Source: Armatimonadetes bacterium CG2_30_59_28
Lineage (GTDB): Bacteria > Armatimonadota > Abditibacteriia > CG2-30-59-28
Length of the DNA stretch: 55,979 bases
NCBI GenBank assembly: GCA_001872605.1
Contig: MNXM01000228.1
Location: 1 to 55,979 of the forward strand
Direction of reading: 5' to 3'
How positions within the stretch are numbered: the stretch's first letter is position 1; the number at the start of each line of letters is the position of its first letter. Below the pieces are notes generated by a model. That model ran no database searches. It saw only the letters and a list, made by a program, of their open reading frames with translations, and was not told where the DNA came from. Position numbers and translations under genes: made by a program. Shown piece by piece: positions 1 to 8,228 of this stretch.

Positions 1-46
1 TCCCGGAACTGCTGCCGGGTTTGCCGCCAGGCAGCGACGGAGGGGT

Positions 47-475
47 CTACCGTCCGGTCCTGCCACTGGTAAGCACGCTCCCCAGGAGTAACAGGTAGTC
101 GGGATGCAGCAGGCGGCACTGTGCCTTCATCGGAGACCGTGTTGCATTCTGGAAGGCGGTCTTTCCAGAGGGGGAAAGCGGGTAATGAGTCAGCAGAAGT
201 TGCAGATAGTATGCGGCAAGATGGACATCGCCCTGGTGGAGGTGGCGCTCGGATGCCTGGAGCAGCGCTTCGGGGGAAAGCTCGGTGGAAGACGACCCGT
301 CAAAAGGTTCTCCCAACGACGGAGAGACACCGGTGCAAACAAGAATCAGCAGCGCGACAACCACGAGCGGTCCGACTGTTTCCCGAATCAGCCGCTTACT
401 TGAACCGACGCGTCGGGGGGGGGCAGCTTTGCCCTCCCGATCGAATCGGGATCTTCGACTTCGTCCGTCATTCAA
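47..475 (-). CDS. small membrane-anchored protein with a TPR-like helical stretch, unknown function
   Basis: The 142-residue product starts at a TTG that has a very good Shine-Dalgarno sequence (GGAGGTG, six bases upstream). An ATG overlaps it but is out of frame. Residues 1-30 are basic, residues 33-52 form one hydrophobic segment (PLVVVALLILVCTGV core), and residues 66-105 look like two amphipathic helices of TPR style (QASERHLHQGDVHLAAYYLQ). The likely topology is a basic cytoplasmic head, one membrane pass and a short outer helical part. It lies 118 bp downstream of the FecR-domain gene on the same strand and may be the last gene of that group. I do not recognise a named family. Confidence 0.55.
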   Translation of the reverse strand: MNDGRSRRSRFDREGKAAPPRRVGSSKRLIRETVGPLVVVALLILVCTGVSPSLGEPFDGSSSTELSPEALLQASERHLHQGDVHLAAYYLQLLLTHYPLSPSGKTAFQNATRSPMKAQCRLLHPDYLLLLGSVLTSGRTGR

Positions 476-592
476 CGTCGCACCTCCGCCCAGTGAAGAA
501 CATGAACCTTCGAAAACAGGTCAACGATGCAGACGGCGGTCATGGGAGTAGCGCACGATTATTGGGCCCATATCCCTCGCCACGCGGCCGCG

Positions 593-2527
593 TTAGAACT
601 GCGGCAGCTTCGACACGACCCCGATTCCCAAGTCGACATTGCTCCCGCTCTTCTTGTCCACAAGCAACACCGCCGAGTATTGGTCGGTGAACTTGCGATA
701 GACCCGAAGGAGTGTTTCCGTGGGAACGAACGTGCCGTTAATGGTACGGTTGAGGGCGGCGTGCTCAAGGAACATATCGACGCCGTATCGCTGGAACAGT
801 CCACCAAAATAAAGCCCGAAGGTTCGAATGTTGCCGTTGAAGTTGTCCCAGCCCACCTCGCCGTAGAGGTCAATCTCGTTCGGGAGGAGAGGGACGCCGA
901 AATCCACAGTCATGCCGGTGTGGTCGGAGAATTCGTCGTTGCTAAGGTTGAGCGCGAAGTTCCCGAACTTGGGCGTCTGGTAGGAGAGTCGCGCATACCA
1001 TCCTCCCTGCAGTCCCGATACTGCCGTTGGCAATCCCGATGGATAGGCGTCAACAAGGTAGGAGAGTTGGAGCTCAGACCGTTGGATCATGGGCGGCGCA
1101 ATCCACGTCACGGCGTCTTGGATATCCCGCCCGAACTGGCGTATCAGGGTCCCAAAAATGGTATTCTGTACCGGCCCTTTGAGAAACCGCTGCCGGCCTG
1201 CGATGAAAGTCCCCAGCTCTTCGGTCCGCCTTGCGACAAACGCGTCTGTCAAGTCGGCCTCGACTCCGTTCTCAAAGAGCGTCGTTGGCGCTACCGCGAA
1301 GTCCCAGTAGTACCCATCGTTCATTCCGTTGACGTGCGTGCGACCACCCAGCGACGAGCCGCCCTCAAACACAAAGGCGGAAAGTTCGGCGTCAATGTGT
1401 GGCGCGAAGTACTGAGGCAACGCGCCCATAGTCGCTGACGCGAGCGCCGAGGTAGATGCCTTTCCACCGCTCTTCCCGGCTTCGTAGGCAGCGCTGTCGC
1501 CCGTTCCGGTTTGAGAGCGAAGCCCAATATCCGCAGTGTTGGGAGGGATCTGGAAGCCACTCATCTTCAGTTGACGTAGCTTGTCTCTCAGGCCCATCGG
1601 GATGGCGCCGTTAAATGATTGGGCTTTCTGACACACCACGCGTGCAACACCGGGATTAGCCTGGACATGGGACTTGATATTCTTGACGATGACGCCGATG
1701 CCTCCGGTCTCATCTCCCGGGTCTGGGAGTGGCGGGGGAGGGGGAGGGTCCACAAAATCGATGCCTGTTTGCTGGATGATTTCCCCGGCCTCCTTCTCGT
1801 CCTCCTTTTTCGCGCCGTCGTTGATCTGTAAGGTCCCCTCTTTGATATTGAGTTGGGTGTTCGAACCCGGGGTCTCGTAGACAGTGGTGCCGGGAGGAGG
1901 AACATCGATGTCAGGATCGATCAATACGCTATCGGGCGCGTCCGATGCGATAATACCCGTTCCTTCTTCGACGCCTTCTTCAACATCCTCGGGCGCGGGC
2001 TGAGGAGGGATAATGATCTTCTGCGGTTGGCCTCCCGGCTGCACGTTGAACTCATTAGATCCCAGGGGAGTGTCGATGCTCAAACCTCCATCGTAGAGAA
2101 TGATTTCAAAGCTGCCATCCGGCAGGCGGGTGAGTGTGAAGGTGGTGCCTTTGACGTTGGCTACAACGGAACCGCTCTTGATCTTCCCCGGGGACTTGAA
2201 GTTGCCGAAGATCTTCCCCTTGTTGAGACTGATATCCTTGCCCGCGCGGACGACAATGTCCGACAATGCCGCAAGTCGGACCACGCTCTTGTCGTCAAAC
2301 CGCACCTCGGCCTTTGATCGCTGGCCGGTGCGGACCTTGTCACCATTTCCCAGTTGCGTGCCAACCTTGCTCGCGGTCCAAGCTGCTCCGGTCTTGGCGT
2401 GCTGCACCACGTGCATGACCACTGTGACTTTGGCAACTTGCGACCATGCCGCGCGCGGCTGAGCACAAATTGCCGCGCAGACGCACAGGGTGATGATTCC
2501 AGCGCGGGTTAGAAGTGGTTGATTCAT
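593..2527 (-). CDS. FecR-domain secreted protein with a C-terminal barrel-like region
   Basis: This is a 644-residue exported protein. Residues 1-30 are a signal peptide ending in AAWSQ. Residues about 55-155 are a FecR domain (GDKVRTGQRSKAEVRF, then NVKGTTFTLTR), a fold found in periplasmic or surface sensors. A Pro/Glu-rich linker follows (about 165-280). The last ~280 residues alternate polar and aromatic residues like beta-strands of an outer-membrane barrel and end in a terminal Phe, as outer-membrane proteins often do. The start is ATG with a strong GGGGAGGAT ribosome site. It lies directly downstream of a CHASE2-cyclase gene; FecR/CHASE2-cyclase pairs are a known arrangement, which suggests surface sensing tied to cyclic nucleotide output. 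The barrel is my inference from strand pattern only. Confidence 0.8.
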   Translation of the reverse strand: MNQPLLTRAGIITLCVCAAICAQPRAAWSQVAKVTVVMHVVQHAKTGAAWTASKVGTQLGNGDKVRTGQRSKAEVRFDDKSVVRLAALSDIVVRAGKDISLNKGKIFGNFKSPGKIKSGSVVANVKGTTFTLTRLPDGSFEIILYDGGLSIDTPLGSNEFNVQPGGQPQKIIIPPQPAPEDVEEGVEEGTGIIASDAPDSVLIDPDIDVPPPGTTVYETPGSNTQLNIKEGTLQINDGAKKEDEKEAGEIIQQTGIDFVDPPPPPPLPDPGDETGGIGVIVKNIKSHVQANPGVARVVCQKAQSFNGAIPMGLRDKLRQLKMSGFQIPPNTADIGLRSQTGTGDSAAYEAGKSGGKASTSALASATMGALPQYFAPHIDAELSAFVFEGGSSLGGRTHVNGMNDGYYWDFAVAPTTLFENGVEADLTDAFVARRTEELGTFIAGRQRFLKGPVQNTIFGTLIRQFGRDIQDAVTWIAPPMIQRSELQLSYLVDAYPSGLPTAVSGLQGGWYARLSYQTPKFGNFALNLSNDEFSDHTGMTVDFGVPLLPNEIDLYGEVGWDNFNGNIRTFGLYFGGLFQRYGVDMFLEHAALNRTINGTFVPTETLLRVYRKFTDQYSAVLLVDKKSGSNVDLGIGVVSKLPQF

Positions 2528-2615
2528 CGCGGTATCCTCCCCAGTATCTTTTCAGCATGGAAGAATTCTCACGTTTTTGCCGGGAAATGTCAAGCACCGA
2601 AAGTGATGCCGACGT

Positions 2616-2708
2616 TATACTCGTTACGGGTGAAAACACCCCCTCACCCCGACCCCTTTGGGTTCGAGGGTGAGGGGGAAAGGTGGATTTTCATCCGTAA
2701 CGAGTATA
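2616..2708. repeat. snap-back palindromic element, copy 1
   Basis: This 93-bp sequence folds back on itself. The ends are a 21-bp inverted repeat with one mismatch (TATACTCGTTACGGGTGAAAA against its complement at the right end). The inside holds a second stem based on CCCCCTCACCC and GGGTGAGGGGG. Copy 2, in inverted orientation, is at 4982-5075. It lies 20 bp past the cyclase stop, between the cyclase and FecR genes, so it would be transcribed as a long hairpin. It has no open reading frame. Confidence 0.9.
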
Positions 2709-2727
2709 AAACACTCCGATGCACGGG

Positions 2728-4974
2728 TCACTTCACAATGTTCGCCCCGTAAGCCTTCTTGTCGGGTGTCTTGTCAGAACCCGCTCCCCAGATGTCGTCC
2801 CTGCGACCGACTTCCTTCAGCCCCAACACTTTGAAGATATCAACGGCGCTGGTCTTCCCTTTGACCTGTGCTGCCGGAACGAACTCCGAGATGACCAGGT
2901 CTTTAACGATTTCGTGGGTCACGCTGCTGCACATGACCCAACTGCCGTATTGTTTGTTGATACCTTCCAGCCGCGCGGCCAGGTTCACGTCGTCGCCGAT
3001 GGCGGTGTAGTCGAGTCGATATTCCGATCCCACACTCCCCACCATCGGTCTGCCCGAATGCACGCCGACCCTCATGTAGAAATCCGGCCACCCCTGGGTG
3101 CGTCCGTATTCGCGGAATTCGGCGCACGCTTCCTGCATCTCGACGGCCGTGCGGATGGCGCGCTCGGCGTGGTCCGGGAACGGGACGGGCGCTCCGAAAA
3201 TGACCATGATTGCGTCGCCAATGTATTTGTCGATGGTGCCTTGATACTTGAAAACAACCTTGCTCATGCGCGTGAGGTACTCGTTGAGAACCTGCACGAC
3301 CACTTCGGGTTCGTTTGCTTCTGAGAGCGTGGTAAATCCCTGGAGGTCGGTGAAGACGAGGGTGGCGTCCACCCGCCGCGCCTTGGGGTATTCCTCGGTT
3401 GGGTGAGCAAGAATCTCAGTCAGTACAGTCGGCGCCACAAAACGCTGGAAGCGACTGTGCATCTTCTTCTTTTCCTGCTCTTCCGTCAGGAACATGTACG
3501 CCACACACAATAGATAGGAGATGCACATCGCTATGAGGGGGTACGCCAGCGGAACCCACAGGTTCTGGAGCCTGAAGGCCGTAAAGGAATAGGTCCAGTA
3601 ACCCCAGGCGGGCGGGAGTAGTCCGCCCCCGAAGTAGAGCAAAAACCACACGATGCTGTATGTGCCCACGCGAAAGCCTTTGACACTGAACGCGAGTTTG
3701 GCGTCAATCAGAGTCGCCGCGCGACTCACCGGTTTGCTGACGGTGATGGTCAGAAGCGCCGTCAGCAGAGAAAGCAGGAAGACAGCGGATAGATTCGTGG
3801 GAAGCGCGGTGCTTCGAATGAACCCCCGTGTAAGAAGATTATGAATTGCGTTTGCATGGATTTCGACTCCCGGAGTCTGGCCGTAGTCCATGAAGGGAGT
3901 CGGAAAGATGTCATGCAGGATCGGCGCGCTGGCACCGATGAGCACAATCTTCCCGTTGAATATTTGCTTGAGGTCCGCATCACTCAGGGCGTCTTCCATC
4001 ATGACCTCAAAGAAGGAGTGAGTTCGGAAGTGTGTCGACGGCCCTGCGAAGTTCATCAGCGACAAGTATGCGTGCAGGGATCGCTCTTTGTCACGGATGT
4101 TGCGGACGATGGGTATTCGGGCTTTCCCCAAACGGCCCTCCTTGATATCTTTGCGCACCTGTTCTGGAGGGAGGTTCAGATACGCTCCGGCGACGGCGGT
4201 GGCGAAGGACGGGTAAGCGTTCCATGCCTCACCGGTGGGCGTATCCGCAGGCTCGAGGTGCTCCAGGTACACCACAAAAGATCGAATGAAATTGTCGGAA
4301 TCCTGGGGCATTCGCGTAATGCCAACATCACGCGCAAACTCGTCAAATTCCGTGATGGGAAAAGCAGCGGAAACCGTTAGCCGGTCGTCGCGTTCTTCCT
4401 CGTCGAAGTCACCGGAGAGGATGACTTTCCCAGGAGTGCCCTTGATGGCCTTGCTCAGGGAACCGTCTTCCTCCGCGTCCGAAGGATCGCTGAAGAGAAC
4501 GTCAAAGGCGATGACCTTGGCGCCCGCTTTGTGGAGACGTTGAAGGACTTTGCCATACACGCTACGCGGCCACGGCCAGATATTCATCTGGGAGAAGGAC
4601 GGGGTATCGATGGCAACAATGACAATATTGTCTTCTACGGGAAGCCTGCCGCGGGACCGGAAATGCATGTCATACAGTTTTAGTTCCAGATTTTCAAAAA
4701 ACTCCCAGTACTGGTGCCTCTTGTAGAACTGGCGTTCCCGATTCAGTCTCTTCTGGTAGCCCTCGTCGGTTTCGCTTTCATGGCGCGTGGTGTCGCAGAA
4801 ATGCTCGTCGTAGCGATGCTCAAAGTCGATCAGGTAGAGACAGACAACTGTTGACACTGCTGCCGATAGGACGGCACCCCAAAGAAGATGCCTTCCACGT
4901 TCCTTGATAAATGCGCGGAATGTAGCTCGCATACGTTTGGCGACTTTCGTAAGGGCAGTCTCCGACGTGCCCAC
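2728..4974 (-). CDS. CHASE2-domain class III adenylate/guanylate cyclase
   Basis: This is a 748-residue membrane receptor cyclase. Residues ~31-50 are a membrane segment, ~90-395 an extracytoplasmic CHASE2 sensor (IVIVAIDTPSFSQMNIWPWP; AKVIAFDVLFSDPS), then three membrane segments (about 405-510). Residues ~540-720 are a class III cyclase domain with both metal-binding aspartates visible (VFTDLQGFTTL and DKYIGDAIMVIFGAP) and the NLAARLE transition-state motif. The product should be cAMP or cGMP; residues for base choice were not resolved. The start is uncertain: GTG at 4974 lies only 7 bp from a palindromic element and has a weak ribosome site, and an ATG at 4932 is an alternative. It is co-directional with the FecR-domain gene downstream and probably shares a message with it. 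Confidence 0.9.
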   Translation of the reverse strand: MGTSETALTKVAKRMRATFRAFIKERGRHLLWGAVLSAAVSTVVCLYLIDFEHRYDEHFCDTTRHESETDEGYQKRLNRERQFYKRHQYWEFFENLELKLYDMHFRSRGRLPVEDNIVIVAIDTPSFSQMNIWPWPRSVYGKVLQRLHKAGAKVIAFDVLFSDPSDAEEDGSLSKAIKGTPGKVILSGDFDEEERDDRLTVSAAFPITEFDEFARDVGITRMPQDSDNFIRSFVVYLEHLEPADTPTGEAWNAYPSFATAVAGAYLNLPPEQVRKDIKEGRLGKARIPIVRNIRDKERSLHAYLSLMNFAGPSTHFRTHSFFEVMMEDALSDADLKQIFNGKIVLIGASAPILHDIFPTPFMDYGQTPGVEIHANAIHNLLTRGFIRSTALPTNLSAVFLLSLLTALLTITVSKPVSRAATLIDAKLAFSVKGFRVGTYSIVWFLLYFGGGLLPPAWGYWTYSFTAFRLQNLWVPLAYPLIAMCISYLLCVAYMFLTEEQEKKKMHSRFQRFVAPTVLTEILAHPTEEYPKARRVDATLVFTDLQGFTTLSEANEPEVVVQVLNEYLTRMSKVVFKYQGTIDKYIGDAIMVIFGAPVPFPDHAERAIRTAVEMQEACAEFREYGRTQGWPDFYMRVGVHSGRPMVGSVGSEYRLDYTAIGDDVNLAARLEGINKQYGSWVMCSSVTHEIVKDLVISEFVPAAQVKGKTSAVDIFKVLGLKEVGRRDDIWGAGSDKTPDKKAYGANIVK

Positions 4975-4981
4975 GTTTGCG

Positions 4982-5075
4982 TATACTCGTTACGGATGAA
5001 AATCCATCTTTCCCCCTCACCCTCGAACCCTTTGGTTTCGAGGGTGAGGGGGTGTTTTCACCCGTAACGAGTATA
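4982..5075. repeat. snap-back palindromic element, copy 2 (inverted)
   Basis: This 94-bp element is the reverse complement of the element at 2616-2708, with differences mainly at the central loop. Here the inner stem is nearly perfect over 19 bp (CCCCCTCACCCTCGAA and its complement) around a short CTTTG loop. The outer ends are the same 21-bp inverted repeat. It abuts the cyclase start codon and so supplies that gene's entire upstream region. Confidence 0.9.
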
Positions 5076-5085
5076 AGACATCTCC

Positions 5086-5150
5086 GTGGTGGGCAGGTCG
5101 GAGACCGTCCCTACCGAGGAGACCAAAGGTGGATTTCCAACCTAAACAAG
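5086..5150. repeat. dispersed ~65-bp repeat, copy A
   Basis: The segment begins GTGGTGGGCAGGTCGGAGAC and ends CCTAAACAAG. It matches 10975-11040 (GTGGTGGGCGTGTCGAAGAC to CCGAAACAAG) over its whole length with about three quarters of bases shared and one small gap, by eye. It sits in the spacer between tyrS and palindromic element 2 and has no coding potential. Confidence 0.7.
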
Positions 5151-5221
5151 TAGCTGTCCTTCCCGCCGGCGCACAGACCCACGCCGGGTATCGGTCAATG
5201 CCTGCTTCTGACCGCCGCTAA

Positions 5222-6427
5222 TCAGCCCAGCGATACTCGCGCGAACTTCCTCTTCCCAACTTTCAGAACGCCGCCGTCCGGTGGCGCAAGCTGAGCATAT
5301 GGGTCGCTCACCGTCATTCCGTCGATGGAAACACCGCCCTGCTCAACGAGTCGGCGAGCCTCGTTGTTGCTGGGGGCGAAACCCGCCTTGCGGATGAGCT
5401 TTAGAATCGAGACCTTGCCGCCGTCGAGATCCTCGGAGGTGATGCGCAACGCATCCATTTCAGTGGGGACGTCCCGTTGCGAGAACACTCGGCTGAACTC
5501 AGCTTCGGCGTGCGCTGCGTCCTCGACGCTGTGGTACAGAGACACGATTTCTCGCGCCAGTCGTTGCTTCGCCTCTTTGGGATGTCCGGAGAGTACCTGC
5601 TGGACCTCCACCATGGGGATGTCGGTGCAAAGCTCAAAGTATTGTTCCATCATCTCGTCCGAGATCGACATGAGCTTGCCGTAGATCTCGTTGGGCGGTT
5701 CCATGATGCCCACGTAGTTCCCCAGCGACTGGCTCATTTTCTCGACGCCGTCCAGACCGATGAGAAGCGGCATCATCAGAGCTACCTGGGGTTCCTGACC
5801 ATACTCCCGCTGCAAGTCGCGCCCGACGAGGTTGTTGAACTTCTGATCCATCCCGCCCATCTCGATATCCGCCTCGATGGCGACCGAGTCGTACCCCTGA
5901 CAGAGCGGGTAGAGCAGTTCGTGAATGCTGATCGGCTGCTGTCCTGCGAAACGTTTCGCGAAATCCTCCCGCTCCAGCATCCGGGCGAGAGTGTATTTCG
6001 CTCCCAACTTGATGACATCCGCAAAGGTCATTGTCCCCAGCCAGTCACTGTTGAAGAAAAAGCGCGTCTTCTCCGGGTCGAGAATCTTGAAGAGTTGCTC
6101 TTCGTAGTCTTTGGCATTCTTCCTGACTTCCTCGCTGGTGAGCTGTTTCCGTGTCTTCGACTTGCCGCTGGGGTCGCCGATCTGCGCCGTGAAGTCGCCG
6201 ATGATGAGACAGGCCTCGTGACCGAGGTCCTGGAACTGCCGCAGTTTCCTGAGCACCACACTCCAGCCGAGGTGAATGTCGGGAGCGGTGGGATCCAGCC
6301 CCAGTTTCACACGCAGGGGACGCCCTTCCTTGAGCGATTTCTCCAGCTTGCTTGCCAGTTCATCATCGGGCACGATTTCGGCCACGCCGCGCCGAACGAT
6401 CTCCAGTTGCTGATCGACAGGAATCAT
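5222..6427 (-). CDS. tyrS: tyrosyl-tRNA synthetase
   Basis: The 401-residue class I aminoacyl-tRNA synthetase charges tRNA-Tyr. The HIGH-type motif is HLGW in LGLDPTAPDIHLGW at about residues 43-56. The KMSKS loop reads KMSQS (VEKMSQSLGNYVGI), and GDFTAQIGDPSGKSKTR follows the first motif as in the TyrZ-type subfamily. Residues ~335-401 are an S4-like RNA-binding domain (APSNNEARRLVEQGGVSIDG). Length and layout are normal. The gene has its own promoter-like sequence at 6473-6502 and only a short leader, so there is no room for a T-box. The KMSQS loop replaces the second lysine of the signature; the rest of the active site looks intact. Confidence 0.97.
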   Translation of the reverse strand: MIPVDQQLEIVRRGVAEIVPDDELASKLEKSLKEGRPLRVKLGLDPTAPDIHLGWSVVLRKLRQFQDLGHEACLIIGDFTAQIGDPSGKSKTRKQLTSEEVRKNAKDYEEQLFKILDPEKTRFFFNSDWLGTMTFADVIKLGAKYTLARMLEREDFAKRFAGQQPISIHELLYPLCQGYDSVAIEADIEMGGMDQKFNNLVGRDLQREYGQEPQVALMMPLLIGLDGVEKMSQSLGNYVGIMEPPNEIYGKLMSISDEMMEQYFELCTDIPMVEVQQVLSGHPKEAKQRLAREIVSLYHSVEDAAHAEAEFSRVFSQRDVPTEMDALRITSEDLDGGKVSILKLIRKAGFAPSNNEARRLVEQGGVSIDGMTVSDPYAQLAPPDGGVLKVGKRKFARVSLG

Positions 6428-6472
6428 GGTAATGCCGCGGGGTCCTCCGCCTTCCCTTCACAAAGTGCTGTG

Positions 6473-6502
6473 ATTATAGCACCCCGTTCACGGCATCGAC
6501 AA
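6473..6502 (-). promoter_or_regulatory. sigma-70-type promoter of tyrS
   Basis: On the minus strand TTGTCG (-35) and TATAAT (-10) are 18 bp apart. The predicted start is near 6466, about 38 bases before the tyrS ATG at 6427. Confidence 0.65.
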
Positions 6503-6522
6503 GGAAAGGCCCGCCACAATCG

Positions 6523-6606
6523 CGAATAGCCGATAGCAGATAGCAGTTAGCAGTTAGCGAATAGCAGGTATTACCTGACACCTGAAACCCGACACCTGAA
6601 ACCTGC
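6523..6606. repeat. degenerate short tandem repeats in the spacer upstream of tyrS
   Basis: Two arrays lie side by side. The first (about 6523-6567) is a 7-bp unit close to GATAGCA or GTTAGCA repeated about five times. The second (about 6573-6606) is a 16-bp unit ACCTGACACCTGAAAC followed by CCGACACCTGAAACCT. There is no open reading frame of note. Confidence 0.75.
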
Positions 6607-6659
6607 CACCATCACCCAATTACCCTCCGAGCGCAAGCGCTACCTCGTTACTTACCTTG

Positions 6660-6706
6660 TGGAGTGCGGCGGCAGTGTCGCCGCTCCGCTCTGCCACCGC
6701 ACTCCA
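6660..6706. repeat. extragenic palindrome with GGAGTGCGG arms
   Basis: The arms TGGAGTGCGG and CCGCACTCCA pair over 10 bp and enclose a GC-rich loop with a secondary CGGCAGTGTCGCCG stem. It lies just past the stop of the small gene at 6709-6945 and could act as its 3' hairpin. Confidence 0.7.
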
Positions 6707-6708
6707 AA

Positions 6709-6945
6709 TCACGGCATCAACGCAATCGACACTTCGTTGCTCGTCAATATCTGTCCGCTGTTAAGATGCGCGTTCATGCGGAACAGCATCCCCGCTTCCA
6801 GCGGCGGAGCGCACTCGCCCGGTGGCACGGGCGTCCCGCCCGTGAGATACATCATGTTACTCTCCGCGTGCTCGCCCGCGGTGTTGTAGACTGCCACGCG
6901 ATACGGCAGCGCCACGTCCATTTTGGGGAAATTTGACTTGTGCAT
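6709..6945 (-). CDS. small hypothetical protein, 78 residues
   Basis: The product begins MHKSNFPKMDVALPYRVAVY and ends in NEVSIALMP. I do not recognise a family and see no signal peptide or membrane segment. Third codon positions are strongly GC-rich, like real genes here, which argues for coding. A GGAG lies 8 bases before the ATG at 6945. It is divergent from the M20 peptidase gene, 108 bp away. The frame contains a perfect palindrome (6826-6844) that is translated as part of TGGTPVPP, so a mobile repeat may have inserted into the reading frame. The same frame stays open far upstream only because it is a shadow of the M20 gene. Confidence 0.4.
   Translation of the reverse strand: MHKSNFPKMDVALPYRVAVYNTAGEHAESNMMYLTGGTPVPPGECAPPLEAGMLFRMNAHLNSGQILTSNEVSIALMP
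6826..6844. repeat. CACGGGCG palindrome inside a small open reading frame
   Basis: CACGGGCG and CGCCCGTG form a perfect 8-bp stem around TCC. I know this GGGCGTCCCGCCC wording as an interspersed extragenic repeat in some environmental bacterial genomes. Here it falls inside the 78-residue frame on the minus strand. Confidence 0.65.
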
Positions 6946-7053
6946 TGCACGCACTCCGCCGAAGTGTTTACAACGACGACTTTGCTGCGAATTGCCCAGA
7001 CGGGCAGGGCTCCATTGACGACGGGAGCAGAATTCCGTAAACTCTGTAACACT

Positions 7054-8214
7054 ATGGATGAAGTGACCCGCTTGCTCGCAGACCTCGTTTCCATTCCCAG
7101 CGTCAACCCATGTGGCAGGGAGGTCAGCGGGGACGAGTACCTCGAGACGCGCGTCGCTGATTATGTGGAGGGTTACCTGAGGGAGATCGGTGTCGACGTG
7201 GAGCGGCAGCAAGTCCATCCGGGAAGGGACAATGTGGTCGGACGGGTCGTCGGGAGGGACCCGTCCAGACACGTTCTCCTGGAAGCCCACATGGACACGA
7301 TGCCCGGCGACAACATGGAGTTCGATGCATTCAGTCCGTTTGTGAAAGACGGGCGGCTGTATGGCCGAGGCTCCTGCGACACGAAGGGTTCCCTCGCCGC
7401 CATGCTGTGTGCCGTGAAGCAAGTGACGGAGGGGGGAAATCCCCTCTGCTCGATCACCGTGCTGGCGGCGGTGGACGAGGAATACCAGTTTACCGGAGTC
7501 ATGCACTTCGTCCGGAACGAAGATTTGACGCGTCCCGGTGGCATCACCGAGGCGGTTGTTGGCGAACCCACAGCGCGAGAGATCATCATTGCGCATAAGG
7601 GATGTGTGCGCTGGATTCTGCGGACGCAAGGAACAGCGGCGCACAGCTCCAACCCCTCCAACGGAGTGAATGCCATTTACCGGATGTCCCGCGTGGTGCA
7701 GGCGCTCGACCAGTTCAACCGAGAAGAGCTTCCCGTCCGTTACGCGCCCCACTCCCTCCTCGGCGGCGCGACGCTGAGTGTGGGAACCATCGCCGGCGGG
7801 CAGGTGGTGAACGTCGTTCCCGATCATTGCGAAATTCAGGTCGACCGCCGTCTGCTGCCGGGGGAAGATCCCGAAGCGGCGATGGAGGAGGTCGCCCACT
7901 ATCTGCTATGCCGTCCGGAAATCGAGTTTGACCTCGAGCACGTAACACCATTCGTTCGGGATGTGGCGATGGAAACGTCTCCTTGCTCGGCGATCGTGCG
8001 ACGCTTCGAGCGCGCTTGCGAGAAGGTTTATGGTGAAGCCACGGTCAACGGCGTTCCGTTTGGGACCGATGCGAGCAAAATCGCGGCGAAAGGCATCCCA
8101 GCCGTCGTCTTTGGTCCGGGCGACATCCGACTGGCGCATACGTCGCACGAGTATGTCCCGCTGGACGAAGTGCGTGCGGCGGTCGAGATTCTGGTGAGGG
8201 CGATTTCCGAGTGA
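7054..8214 (+). CDS. M20-family metallopeptidase (ArgE/DapE/CPG2 type)
   Basis: The 386-residue protein is a cytoplasmic dizinc amidohydrolase of the family that removes acyl groups or amino acids from small substrates. Visible ligands are H and D in EAHMDTMPGD, D in GRGSCDTKG, the catalytic EE pair in AAVDEEYQF, E in VVGEPT, and the late H in AHTSHEYVPLDE. The dimerisation domain lies between about residues 180 and 290 (HKGCVRWILRTQGTAAHSSN). I chose ATG 7054 (MDEVTRLLADLVSIPSVNP) because the family starts there; the 38 codons before it are not protein-like. Substrate is unknown. It is followed at once by a transporter-like gene, so uptake and cleavage of a peptide or acylated amino acid is plausible. 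Confidence 0.88.
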   Translation: MDEVTRLLADLVSIPSVNPCGREVSGDEYLETRVADYVEGYLREIGVDVERQQVHPGRDNVVGRVVGRDPSRHVLLEAHMDTMPGDNMEFDAFSPFVKDGRLYGRGSCDTKGSLAAMLCAVKQVTEGGNPLCSITVLAAVDEEYQFTGVMHFVRNEDLTRPGGITEAVVGEPTAREIIIAHKGCVRWILRTQGTAAHSSNPSNGVNAIYRMSRVVQALDQFNREELPVRYAPHSLLGGATLSVGTIAGGQVVNVVPDHCEIQVDRRLLPGEDPEAAMEEVAHYLLCRPEIEFDLEHVTPFVRDVAMETSPCSAIVRRFERACEKVYGEATVNGVPFGTDASKIAAKGIPAVVFGPGDIRLAHTSHEYVPLDEVRAAVEILVRAISE

Positions 8215-8228
8215 CGACAGGAGGTTGC

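Noticed and set aside
1-46. CCCGG-CCGGG hairpin at the left edge as a terminator
   Set aside because: The stem is only five pairs with an 8-base loop and no U-tract follows in the window on the relevant strand.
6428-6470. T-box riboswitch for tyrS
   Set aside because: The leader from the likely promoter is only about 38 bases and lacks a T-box or terminator.
6664-6936. A 90-residue plus-strand frame across the palindromes upstream of the peptidase
   Set aside because: It is made mostly of repeat sequence (RRSALARWHGRPAREI) and lies opposite the better small gene candidate.
6709-7899. A 396-residue minus-strand open frame opposite the M20 peptidase
   Set aside because: Its upstream two thirds mirror a clear metallopeptidase and show no protein-like features; only the last 78 codons (6709-6945) are kept as a possible gene.
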